From Planctomycetales bacterium (lineage in GTDB: Bacteria; Planctomycetota; Planctomycetia; Isosphaerales; Isosphaeraceae), in assembly GCA_027452145.1 (NCBI GenBank), contig DAIDHB010000343.1, positions 1-41,698 of the forward strand: a stretch of 41,698 nt of DNA, read 5' to 3'. This document shows, one piece after another, positions 10,450 to 18,626 of the stretch. Below the pieces are notes generated by a model that saw only the letters and a list, made by a program, of their open reading frames with translations, did no database searches and was not told where the DNA came from. The position numbers and the translations under genes were made by a program. How positions within the stretch are numbered: position 1 is the first letter of the stretch; each line of letters starts with the position of its first letter.

Positions 10450-11505
10450 TCATCGAGGCGACTTCCGAGGAGGACCAGCCGGCTCCTCGTCTTCCTTCTC
10501 CTCCAGGACGCCGCCGATCTGTCCCCTGTCGTTGATGACCGTGGCGGAGGCGAAGTTCGGGCCCCACTTGTCGAGGACGCGCAACGGTCCCTTGTCGTGG
10601 ACGAATGCGTTCGGCCCGAGCTTGCCCCCGGAGGGGCCGTCCACCATCCCGACGATCACGTCGCGGTTGTTGATGGCGAGCGCCTCGGATTTCACGTAGC
10701 CCTGGGGCTTCGCCAGTGGACGGAGGCCGCGGGACCTCGACCAGGTTACCGCGTGTGACAGGCCATCGGGCGTGTATCGCGTGCCGACCACAATGCCCGC
10801 GTTGTTGACGGCGCGTGGGACCATCGAACCGACGTTACCGATCTTCTCCCGTGTCCAGCGGCCCGAGGCGTCCCGCGTCCAGAGGCAGGGGGAGTCGGCC
10901 TCCATGGCCGCGATGAACCGGCCGTCGCCGCTGATCGGGACGTGCATGGCTCGCAGTTGCGTGGACTCCGGCAGGACCGCGGCTTTCCAGGCGTCGCCGT
11001 CGCGCTCCCAGATACAGGCCCTCTTCCGGTTGGGGCCGACCGAGTAGCCGCTGATGCGGCGGCCGTCGCGGCTGATCCCGCTGGCGACGGAGGACAGGTC
11101 GCCCTCCGGCATCCCGATACCGCGGATGCCGGCCCGGACGTCCCAGACGAATGCCTGGGTGCTCCCCGTCGCGCGCGGCCCGGGGCTGATGGGCCTGCTG
11201 ACATACCCCACCACGATCCCATCGTCGCTCACCCCGGCCGGCGACGTGGCGGTGTATCCCTCGAGGACGGGCAGATGGGTGATGTCCTTCCCCCGGGCGT
11301 AGAACGGCACCTCCTTGATCATCGCGGGATCCTTCCGATCCTCGACCGCCTCGAACCCGACGATGTCGCCGCGCTCGTTGATCCCCGTGGCGACGATGTC
11401 GATGTCCCTGGGCGTCACCAACTGGTAGTTTTCGCCGGGCTGGGCCGCCGCGGCGAGTGCGGGCAAGCCGAGGGCGGCGCCCAGCAGGACGATGACCCGT
11501 AGCAT
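10450..11505 (-). CDS. Secreted HAF-repeat-family protein
   Basis: The 351-residue protein starts at an ATG (11505) with GGGAGGG upstream and has a clear signal peptide (VIVLLGAALGLPALAAAAQP). The mature part is built of about seven repeats of the type 'A.GIN..GDIVGF', for example VATGINERGDIVGFEA, SPAGVSDDGIVVGYV, VPRAVNNAGIVVGTRY and SEALAINNRDVIVGMVDG, each followed by a 'A.VW' segment. This is the extracellular HAF repeat pattern, predicted to form a beta-propeller-like fold. No enzymatic function is known for the family and no ligand can be named. It is transcribed alone, with 164 bases to the upstream small gene. Confidence 0.82.
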   Translation of the reverse strand: MLRVIVLLGAALGLPALAAAAQPGENYQLVTPRDIDIVATGINERGDIVGFEAVEDRKDPAMIKEVPFYARGKDITHLPVLEGYTATSPAGVSDDGIVVGYVSRPISPGPRATGSTQAFVWDVRAGIRGIGMPEGDLSSVASGISRDGRRISGYSVGPNRKRACIWERDGDAWKAAVLPESTQLRAMHVPISGDGRFIAAMEADSPCLWTRDASGRWTREKIGNVGSMVPRAVNNAGIVVGTRYTPDGLSHAVTWSRSRGLRPLAKPQGYVKSEALAINNRDVIVGMVDGPSGGKLGPNAFVHDKGPLRVLDKWGPNFASATVINDRGQIGGVLEEKEDEEPAGPPRKSPR

Positions 11506-11669
11506 CGAGAACCCTCCCAGTGACCACCCTTGCCGACGAGTTGAGGACTTCCCTGAACAGCGAGTCTAACATCCGTCGCGGGCGGCCCGGAAGGTATCGT
11601 CGTTGCGGCCGATCGCCCGCGAGATCTCACGTCCCCGCCTTCGGGATCGGTCGTCCCAGGGCGAGGTGC

Positions 11670-11927
11670 TCAGCCCGGGGATACCGCCCGCCATCGGGCA
11701 GGACGCGAGCCCGGGTCGTCGCCTGGCCGGCCAGAGGGCCTGATTCGCCCAAGCGCCTTCAAGGCCCGGATGCCCGCCGCCATCCGCGCCCGCTGCTCCT
11801 CCCTCGACATGACGATGTGCCCCTGGTCGTCGAGTCGCACCGGGCCGAACGCCGGGATCAGGCCCCGCTCGTCGCGCAGGCCGTCGTAATGGACCTCGAA
11901 GGGCTCGGGCTTCGCGTCGGTGGACAT
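11670..11927 (-). CDS. Small hypothetical protein, antitoxin-like
   Basis: The 85-residue product starts at an ATG (11927) behind GGGAGGT. It reads FEVHYDGLRDERGLIPAFG, then LDDQGHIVMSREEQRARMAA and RALKALGRI, followed by a tail rich in Gly, Pro and Arg that looks less natural. The 'DDQG.I...EEQ.AR...' stretch resembles the antitoxin at 8097-8381, but no toxin lies beside it. It could be an orphan antitoxin or an unrelated small protein. The unnatural tail may mean the 3' end has drifted. Function unknown. Confidence 0.5.
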   Translation of the reverse strand: MSTDAKPEPFEVHYDGLRDERGLIPAFGPVRLDDQGHIVMSREEQRARMAAGIRALKALGRIRPSGRPGDDPGSRPARWRAVSPG

Positions 11928-12005
11928 GCATGACCTCCCGTCAGGGGATCCGATCGCCGCGTCCGCTCGCTTCCATTATCCGCGATCGGCACCTATTCAC
12001 CAAGC

Positions 12006-13409
12006 TCAGGCCAGACCCGGGATTTCGTCGTAGCCCGCCATCGTCTGGGTGAACTCGCGAGACAGGTTCGTGACGAGCCGCAACTGGCCCACGTCGAAGA
12101 GCGTGTGCAGGAGGGTGCCGAGGAGGTGGCGGCTCGTGATCGGCTCGGACTGCGGCGCTGATGCGTCTCGGTTCGATCGGCCGATGACCCGGCCCGCCGG
12201 GTAGCCGCCGCCGACGAGCAACAGGGGGCCGAGGCCGCCCCAGTGGTCGCGCCCGCCCTTCGCGTTGATCCGAGGCGTGCGGCCCATCTCGCCGCAGGCG
12301 ACCAGGAGGATGCGATCCTCCAGGCCCCGGGCGTGCAGGTCGTCGATGAAGGCCCCCAGGGCATGGTCGAGCGGCGGAGCCATGTAGCGCATGCCCTCGA
12401 CCATCGGGGCGTTGTTGACGTCGGCGTGCATGTCCCAGACGAAGTTGGTTGTCACCGTCACGAAGCCGCATCCGCGCTCGCAGAGTCGGCGGGCCAGGAG
12501 CAGCAACCGGCCCAGAGACTTCGCGTTGTCGACGTAGTTGTCGTGGTTCTTCCAGGTCCTGCTGATCGCGTCGGGCCGGACGAGCGGCGCGGTGTCGTAG
12601 CGGGCGACGACGCGAGGATCCTCGCGGGTCAGGTCGAAGGCCTCGGCCAGGCCGCCCTCGATGAGGCGATACGCCTGGTCGCGCAGCCGGTCGACGCCCT
12701 CGGCGGCTCGCGACGAATCGTGGGCACGCGCGACGGAGGCCAGCAGGGCCTGGAGGTGTCGGCGGTCGTCGAGGCGCTCGCGGGGAATCCGCAGCTTGAA
12801 CCCGTCGCCGACTCCCTCGCCCTGGCTGGGGTCAAACGGGGCATACGCCGACGAGAGCAAGCCGGTCGCATCGAAGCGGCCGAATGCCTTCGTGGTCGGC
12901 CGCGTGGTGCGGTCGACGGCCCTCGGGAAGAGGACGACGTTCGTGGGGAGCCCCGATTCCGGGTGGTTGGGCCCGGCGACTCGAGCGAGGATCGCGCCCG
13001 GGTTGGCCCCGAACGAGTCACGCCCGACGAGCGGCTTGAGGTTGTGATTGGCGTCGCCGGGGACGAACGACCGGACGATGTTCATCCGGTCGGCCCGCGC
13101 GGCGAGCTGGGGGAAGGTGCCGCCGAAGGTGATACCGGGGATCGCGGTGGCGATCTCCCCGGTCGCGCTTCGAATTCCCTCGGGCCGGTCCATCTTCGGG
13201 TCGAAGGTCTCGGTCTGACTGGGACCGCCGTGGAGGAAGAGGAAGATCACCGACTTCCCGGTCAGCACGCCGGGAATCTCCCCCGCCCGAGCACCCAGGG
13301 CGGACAGATCGCCGAGGCTAGTGCCGAGGGCCCCGAGTGCCGCGGCGCCGCCGATCCGGAGGAACGATCGGCGCGTGCCTCGCGCATCATGGTCGTAGAA
13401 CGTCAGCAT
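12006..13409 (-). CDS. Tat-exported DUF1501 domain protein
   Basis: The 467-residue protein starts at an ATG (13409) with GAGGAGG seven bases upstream. It opens with a twin-arginine signal, RRSFLRIGGAAALGALG (about residues 13-30). The body has the DUF1501 hallmarks: VIFLFLHGGPSQTETFDPK, LARRLCERGCGFVTV, LLVACGEMGRTPRIN and GRDHWGGLGPLLLVGGGY. DUF1501 proteins belong to the alkaline-phosphatase/sulfatase-like superfamily and are greatly expanded in planctomycetes, usually beside a DUF1549/DUF1553 cytochrome-like partner. No such partner is present here. The substrate is unknown, and export to the periplasm is supported by the signal. Confidence 0.92.
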   Translation of the reverse strand: MLTFYDHDARGTRRSFLRIGGAAALGALGTSLGDLSALGARAGEIPGVLTGKSVIFLFLHGGPSQTETFDPKMDRPEGIRSATGEIATAIPGITFGGTFPQLAARADRMNIVRSFVPGDANHNLKPLVGRDSFGANPGAILARVAGPNHPESGLPTNVVLFPRAVDRTTRPTTKAFGRFDATGLLSSAYAPFDPSQGEGVGDGFKLRIPRERLDDRRHLQALLASVARAHDSSRAAEGVDRLRDQAYRLIEGGLAEAFDLTREDPRVVARYDTAPLVRPDAISRTWKNHDNYVDNAKSLGRLLLLARRLCERGCGFVTVTTNFVWDMHADVNNAPMVEGMRYMAPPLDHALGAFIDDLHARGLEDRILLVACGEMGRTPRINAKGGRDHWGGLGPLLLVGGGYPAGRVIGRSNRDASAPQSEPITSRHLLGTLLHTLFDVGQLRLVTNLSREFTQTMAGYDEIPGLA

Positions 13410-13657
13410 ATCCGACCTCCTCGGCGGGGTGGCGCCGGTCGGGGGTGCACGGGGCCCGTGCCGGGTCGCGTCGCCTGCAACGGCGACCGTGCCCGATTTT
13501 CACGGATCTCACGCCCGTCGTCAAACGGCCGACCCGGCGGTGAGTCGCGGGGGACCCGCGGGCCCGGCCCGGGTGGGTCGCCGGAGGCCGCATCAAGGAA
13601 GGTCCTGGTTCCCGTCCCCTGAACCACCCTTCTCAGGGGATGGGAAACGGGGCGGCT

Positions 13658-15145
13658 CTACCGTGGCCTGGCCCAGGGCTGGGCCCTCGGGCCGATGGCC
13701 AGGATGTCGGCCATCCGGCGGAAGACCCCGGCCCAGTCGCCTCGCTTCGCCTGCTGGAACAAATGGACGCTGGAATACCAGGGCGAGTCGGATCGATCGA
13801 GCAGCCAGCGCCAGTCGGCGCAAGAAGCCAGCGCGATCCACGTCGGCCGTCCCAGGCCGCCCGAGCAGTGGGCGACCGCCGTGTCGGGGCTGACGACCAG
13901 ATCGAGCGCGCTGATGATCGCGGCCGTGTCCAGCCAGTCCCCGACCTGGTATTCGAAGCCCAGGTCGACGATGGAAAAACCGATCCCGGCGAGCTGCTCG
14001 CACCCGGGGCCTTTCTGGAGGCTGACCAGCGAGACCCCCGGAACGGCCGCCAGCGGCGCGAGGTGATCGAGGCGGAAGGAACGCCTTCCATCCGCGGCTT
14101 GCCGCGGATGCCCCTGCCAGGTGACGCCAACCCGGAGTCGCCCGGGAACTGCCTGGAGGGTGTTCGTCCATCGCCGGATCGTCTCGCTGTCGGCCGAAAG
14201 GTAAGGCTCGTCGCCATTCATCGTCTCGGCGGTCACCCCGAGGGCCGCTGTCAGGCCGAGGACGGTGGCCTGGGCGGCGGCTGGCGGCACGGCGGTGCGT
14301 TCGATCACGATGCGGTCGACCCCGCGGCATCGCCGGAGGAGGCGAGCCTCGGCCCGCCGGCAGAGCAGCACAATCTCTCGCGCGCGCTGGCGGGCCTCGG
14401 CAGCGAAGCGGACGGCCATCAGGGCATCGCCGTAGCCGTCGGTCGTTGTGTTGAGTACCAGGGTGCCGTCGAGTCGCTCGCCGCGCCAGGTCGGGATCTG
14501 GTGGATCCGGATGCCCTCGGCGCCCGGGGCCTCGTGGCGACGCTCGAGCGCCGGCCAGCCGGCGGCGAAGTCGCCCAGCTTCAGCCTGAGGAGGCCGCGC
14601 TCGAATTCGACGGCGGGGCTCACGGCCGCGGGAAAGTCGCGTGCGAAGGAGTCGTAGGCGTCCGCGGCTTCCCCGGGGCGACCGTCCCATTCGAGGGCCT
14701 GGGCCATGCGGGTCAGGAGCGCCGCGTCGCCAGGCCGCAGGCGCAGGGCCCCGCGAAGCTCGGCCGCGGCGGCGGCGTAGTCGTGCCGACCATCGCGCAG
14801 CAGGTTCCCGAGGTTCACCCGGGCCGGATACGACTCGGGAGCGAGCTGGATCGCCGCGCGAAACTCCGCCTCGGCGCCGTCCATATCGCCCAGGATCTGA
14901 AGGGCGATGCCGAGGTTGTTGCGCGCGCCCGGCAGACAGGGATCGAGCCGGATCGCCTCGCGCAGGTCGGCCAGGGCCGCCTGAGCGCGCCCCTCGCGGA
15001 TGAGCGCGAACCCGCGGTTGCTGAGATCCATCGCCCGGGCGGAGCGGTCGGCGGCGGCCGCTTTGCCCGGCGCCGGGCCTGGCGGTGGAATGCCGCCGCC
15101 CCGGCGCATGCGCTCAGCACGGCTGTGTCTTCTGGACCTGCGCAT
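13658..15145 (-). CDS. TPR protein with glycosyltransferase-9-like C-terminal domain
   Basis: The 495-residue protein has TPR repeats at about residues 35-190, with units such as NRGFALIREGRAQAALADLR, NNLGIALQILGDMDGAEAEF and RMAQALEWDGRPGEAADAY. The C-terminal half has LVLNTTTDGYGDALMAVRF, LRVGVTWQGHP and LDLVVSPDTAVAHCSGGLG, then DWRWLLDRSDSPWY. These resemble the nucleotide-sugar end of heptosyltransferase-like (GT9) domains often fused to TPRs. No signal peptide is seen. I chose the ATG at 15145, behind AGGG; an in-frame ATG at 15190 is possible. It may glycosylate proteins or surface polymers (inference). Confidence 0.8.
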   Translation of the reverse strand: MRRSRRHSRAERMRRGGGIPPPGPAPGKAAAADRSARAMDLSNRGFALIREGRAQAALADLREAIRLDPCLPGARNNLGIALQILGDMDGAEAEFRAAIQLAPESYPARVNLGNLLRDGRHDYAAAAAELRGALRLRPGDAALLTRMAQALEWDGRPGEAADAYDSFARDFPAAVSPAVEFERGLLRLKLGDFAAGWPALERRHEAPGAEGIRIHQIPTWRGERLDGTLVLNTTTDGYGDALMAVRFAAEARQRAREIVLLCRRAEARLLRRCRGVDRIVIERTAVPPAAAQATVLGLTAALGVTAETMNGDEPYLSADSETIRRWTNTLQAVPGRLRVGVTWQGHPRQAADGRRSFRLDHLAPLAAVPGVSLVSLQKGPGCEQLAGIGFSIVDLGFEYQVGDWLDTAAIISALDLVVSPDTAVAHCSGGLGRPTWIALASCADWRWLLDRSDSPWYSSVHLFQQAKRGDWAGVFRRMADILAIGPRAQPWARPR

Positions 15146-15791
15146 GAGAATCCCTAACGGCCCCGTCGGGTGCGGGGGATCCGGAGCCATCCTGGCAGTA
15201 CCGCTTCGCGGCGCATGGGCCGACGGCCTGGTCGATCGGGTGCCCGGCCCAACCCCTGCGCGGACTCCTTCCGCATCCCGCCATCAGCGGGTGACACTTC
15301 CCTCGGTACTCGGGCCGATCCTGCCGGGACGACCGCGGACCTGGAAACCCGCGGAGGCCGCCCCGGATGCGGTCATGGGACACACGTCGGAGGTAAGACT
15401 ATCACGGCTGTCGGAGGAAGACAAGCTCATCTTTGCCACGTCAGGCGTGGAATTTACACGAGGTTACTCATCAAATCCGGTCCGAGTGTGTCAGCCGAAT
15501 CGCGGGCGACAGGATTGGATCATCGGACTCAGGACAGCGACGCGGTTGAAGACTCAAAACAGGGACACGATTCGATTCGCTTCTCGACCAGATCCGATCG
15601 GCCGGGTCCGCCTGACCTCGCCGGGTCCTCCGCCGTCGGCCCCGTCGTCGAATGCCGAACGGCCGGGCCTGGTGCCTCGAATTCGGCATTTCGGTTGCTA
15701 CCATGGGAAGGGTCCGGCTCGGCGGCCCGGATCGGACCGGCCCCTGCGCCGGGGAATCCCTGGGTCCCTCGCCTCGTCGCCGGAGACCGTC
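15146..15791. other. Divergent intergenic region before the octaheme cytochrome gene
   Basis: These 646 bases separate the divergent TPR gene and octaheme cytochrome gene. They contain a short inverted repeat CCACG-TCAGG-CGTGG (15436-15450). I find no convincing promoter and no copy of the palindrome found upstream of the NO reductase gene. No gene is supported, although the frame of the cytochrome stays open upstream. Confidence 0.45.
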
Positions 15792-17078
15792 ATGTCGTTC
15801 CGCGGTGTCTTCATCACGATCTTCCTCGGCACGGCATTGATCGTGGCGGCGTTCATGGTCAATGCGCATCGGCCCGGATTGGACCTGGCGCATCCGACCG
15901 CGGCGCTCGTCCGGGCCACGGGCAAGTGCGCCGAATGCCACCGGCAGGAGACCTCAGCGGTCGTCCACGAATTCGAGATGAGCCGGCACAACGCCGTCGG
16001 GGTCAACTGCCTCGAATGCCACCGGCCGGTCGACGGCCAGGAGGCGCTGGACCACCGCGGATTCACCATCTCGCGGACGATGACGGCGGCCAACTGCAAG
16101 CAGTGCCACGAGACCGAGTACGACCAGTACCTCCGCAGTCGTCATGCGGCGCCGGCGTGGGCGTCGGTCAGCGGCAAGGGGGACTTCACCGTCGAGCAGA
16201 TCGCCTTCTCCGAGCGGTTCCACAAGGGAGCCGTCGACCGCAAGCCGATGGCCATCACCGAGCGCGAGGGGCCCGTCGCCGTGAGCAAGGGGTGCCTGAA
16301 GTGCCACGAGGTCGGCCGGCCCAACCGGGACGGATCGATCGGCACCTGCACGGCCTGCCACGCCCGGCACGCCGCCTCGGTCGAGCTGGCCCGGACCCCC
16401 GAGACCTGCGGGCAGTGCCACATGGGGCCCGACCACTCGCAGATCGAGATCTACCACGAGTCGAAGCACGGCGTCCTGTTCAACGCCCAGAAGGCCCATT
16501 TCAACCTGGCGGCCCGGCCCAAGCAGCTCACGACCAGGGACATGCCGGTGCCCACCTGCGCTACCTGCCACATGAGCGGTCTGGAGGGCCAGAAGGTCAC
16601 GCACGACGTCACCGAGCGGCTCAGCTACTGGCTCTTCGCCGCGACCTCCGAGAAGCGCCCGACCTACGCCCAGGGGCAGGCCAACATGAAGGACACCTGC
16701 CTGAAATGCCATACCACGCCCCGGATCGAGCAATACTACAAGGACGCCGAGGCGGTGGTCGACTCGACCAATGCGCTGGTCAAGCAGGCCGACGACCTGA
16801 TGAAGGGGCTCCGCGACGAGAAGCTCCTCACGCCCGACCCGTTCGACGAGCCGATCGATTATGTGTACTTCGACCTCTGGCACTACTTCGGGCGGACGGC
16901 CAAGCACGGGGCGTTCATGGGCGGGGCCGACTTCGTGCAGTGGCATGGCTTCTACGAGATGAACGTCAAGCTCGTCGAGCTGAAGAAGCAGGCCGAGGAG
17001 TTGCGGGCGGCGCATCGGGCCAGTTCCAGGGCAGGGGGCGAAGGCGGTGGCAAGCGAAGTACGGGCGCGGGCGAATAA
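15792..17078 (+). CDS. Membrane-anchored octaheme cytochrome c, hydroxylamine oxidoreductase (HAO) family
   Basis: The 428-residue protein has one N-terminal hydrophobic helix (about 5-24; signal or anchor) and exactly eight CxxCH heme sites, at residues 46, 73, 102, 168, 186, 206, 256 and 303. The signature CGQCHMGPDHSQIEIYHESK and the C-terminal HGAFMGGADFVQWHGFYEMN mark the HAO / octaheme nitrite-hydroxylamine family. Members either oxidise hydroxylamine to NO/nitrite or work reductively. The difference depends on a tyrosine cross-link to the P460 heme, which I cannot assign by eye, so direction is open. The enzyme should act in the periplasm. The ATG at 15792 was chosen because the hydrophobic helix starts there, with CGGAG upstream. 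The next gene overlaps its end by 32 bases, and a NO reductase pair converges on it. Confidence 0.88.
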   Translation: MSFRGVFITIFLGTALIVAAFMVNAHRPGLDLAHPTAALVRATGKCAECHRQETSAVVHEFEMSRHNAVGVNCLECHRPVDGQEALDHRGFTISRTMTAANCKQCHETEYDQYLRSRHAAPAWASVSGKGDFTVEQIAFSERFHKGAVDRKPMAITEREGPVAVSKGCLKCHEVGRPNRDGSIGTCTACHARHAASVELARTPETCGQCHMGPDHSQIEIYHESKHGVLFNAQKAHFNLAARPKQLTTRDMPVPTCATCHMSGLEGQKVTHDVTERLSYWLFAATSEKRPTYAQGQANMKDTCLKCHTTPRIEQYYKDAEAVVDSTNALVKQADDLMKGLRDEKLLTPDPFDEPIDYVYFDLWHYFGRTAKHGAFMGGADFVQWHGFYEMNVKLVELKKQAEELRAAHRASSRAGGEGGGKRSTGAGE

Positions 17079-17937
17079 CTGGTGGGCCGATCCGCTGAGC
17101 TTCGTCGAGCTGTTCGCGGTCGGCAACATCGCCTTCCTCGCGGTGGACATCGGACTGGCGCACGCGGTCAACGCGTTCGCCCGGCCGGCGGAGTGGGTTC
17201 CGGTGGCGTTCTCGCTGGCCGCCCCGGCTGTGCTCGCGGCGGCGATGGCGATGGGAGGGCTGCGGCCCGCGTCGCGATCGGGCGAGGGGTCGGCCGCGCG
17301 CCGGGTCGCGCGCCGGCTGGGGCTGCTGGTCGGGTGGGGCGCGGTCGCGGTCGGGATCGCGGGGCTCCTGCTGCACCTCGAGAGCGCCTTCTTCGAGGAG
17401 CAGACCATCAAGAACCTCGTCTACACGGCGCCGTTCGCGGCGCCGCTGGCCTATGCGGGGATCGGCCTCCTGTTGATCCTCGATCGCATGGTCGACGCCC
17501 GGTCCGTCGAATGGGCGCGGTGGGTAGTGCTGCTGGCCCTGGGCGGATTCGCCGGGAATTTCGTGCTCACGCTCGCCGATCACGCGCAGAACGGGTTTTT
17601 TCGGCCGTCGGAATGGGTCGGGGTGATCGCCAGCGCGTGGGCGGTGTCGAGCCTCTGCGCCGTGCTCGTGGTATACGACAACCGGCCGCTCGTCGGGCTG
17701 GCGCTGGCGGTCATGGCTGCCGAGGTTGCGGTGGGATTACTGGGGTTCTACCTCCACGTCGAGGCGGATCTGAGCGCCCCGGCGGCCAGCCTGTGGGAGC
17801 GGTTCGTCTACGGGGCGCCGCTGTTCGCCCCGCTCCTGTTCGCTGACCTCGCCGTGCTGGGCGCGCTGGCGCTCTGGGCGATTGCCCGGACGCAGCGAGT
17901 GGCGACGGCCGAGGCGGGGGCGGTCGACCCGACGTGA
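17047..17937 (+). CDS. Eight-helix membrane protein with internal duplication, partner of the octaheme cytochrome
   Basis: The 296-residue protein begins at a GTG inside the end of the cytochrome gene (32-base overlap), implying coupled translation. I count eight hydrophobic helices. The two halves match: LAHAVNAFARPAEWVPV aligns with ADHAQNGFFRPSEWVGV, and LLLHLES...LVYTAPFAAP with FYLHVEA...FVYGAPLFAP. Each half therefore keeps one histidine after its first helix and one after its third. All four fall on the same membrane face. That is compatible with heme b or quinone sites passing electrons to or from the octaheme protein (inference). I do not recognise a named family. It is not NrfH, NrfD or HaoB by any motif I can see. 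Confidence 0.8.
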   Translation: MASEVRARANNWWADPLSFVELFAVGNIAFLAVDIGLAHAVNAFARPAEWVPVAFSLAAPAVLAAAMAMGGLRPASRSGEGSAARRVARRLGLLVGWGAVAVGIAGLLLHLESAFFEEQTIKNLVYTAPFAAPLAYAGIGLLLILDRMVDARSVEWARWVVLLALGGFAGNFVLTLADHAQNGFFRPSEWVGVIASAWAVSSLCAVLVVYDNRPLVGLALAVMAAEVAVGLLGFYLHVEADLSAPAASLWERFVYGAPLFAPLLFADLAVLGALALWAIARTQRVATAEAGAVDPT

Positions 17938-17957
17938 GCCGTCGCGGCGGGATCGCC

Positions 17958-18533
17958 TCAGGAGGCACCGTCCGGCGTGCTGACCGTTTCCGTGCTTTTG
18001 CGCGGGCGCTGCGGGTCATCGCGGACATCGAGCCAGAGCAGCATGATGCTGACACCCGAGGCGATCGCCAGCAGCCACTCGCCCGGCCGGGACCACCAGG
18101 CGACGAGGCCCCCGGTGGAGAACGCCAGCGCCACGCCGAGGATCGTCAGCGAGAGCCGGCGGTGGAACCGGCCGACGTCCGTCTCGTGGAACTCGGCGAG
18201 TGAGTGATAGACGCGCCGCCCCTCGCCGTGCGGCGCGCAGAAGGTCATGAGCGGGCAGGCGTTGCACGACGAGGCCGGGGCCTTGTAGATGGCCAGCCGG
18301 TCCCGGTCGTCGTAGGTGTCGAGCGTCAACAGCTCGCCCTGCGGGCACTCGTAGCGATCGAGATGCGCGTCATAGGCGAAGCCGTCGTGCGCGTGGTGCT
18401 GGGCCCGACGGAAGTGGGCCCTGGCGAGGGATTCCAGCGCCCAGCCGCCCGCCCAGAGGACCACGATGTACCCCACGAGCAGGACGAGCGTCAGGTCGAT
18501 GGAAAGGCCCCAGACGTTTAGCAAGGGCAACAT
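17958..18533 (-). CDS. Membrane protein with transposase-like Cys4 loop, second gene of NO reductase pair
   Basis: The 191-residue product starts at an ATG (18533) with GGAG nine bases upstream, 93 bases after the NO reductase stop. A first helix lies at about 10-32 and two more at about 127-147 and 152-169. The soluble loop between them has Cys63, Cys90, Cys93 and Cys99 in the pattern YECPQG...CNACPLMTFC, followed by GRRV. That spacing and wording closely recall the Cys4 segment of IS1182-type transposases, but no DDE catalytic region is present. It could bind zinc or an Fe-S cluster and sense or relay redox changes for the reductase (inference). It ends 20 bases from the convergent membrane-protein gene. 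Function unknown. Confidence 0.75.
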   Translation of the reverse strand: MLPLLNVWGLSIDLTLVLLVGYIVVLWAGGWALESLARAHFRRAQHHAHDGFAYDAHLDRYECPQGELLTLDTYDDRDRLAIYKAPASSCNACPLMTFCAPHGEGRRVYHSLAEFHETDVGRFHRRLSLTILGVALAFSTGGLVAWWSRPGEWLLAIASGVSIMLLWLDVRDDPQRPRKSTETVSTPDGAS

Positions 18534-18626
18534 GCGAGAAACTCCGGCGAACCGGCGACGTGAGTCGCACGGTGCGAATTGGTCCCGGCCTGCGGGACCA
18601 ACATCCACCGATTCCGGGACAGGCCC

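Noticed and set aside
15546..15557. TTGA-AGAC-TCAA upstream of the octaheme cytochrome as an FNR/NnrR-type site
   Set aside because: The spacing between half-sites is four, not six, and no promoter lies at a suitable distance.
15170..17411. Long alternative frames over the octaheme cytochrome, on both strands
   Set aside because: Only the frame from 15792 carries eight CxxCH sites and a membrane helix. The others are shadows.
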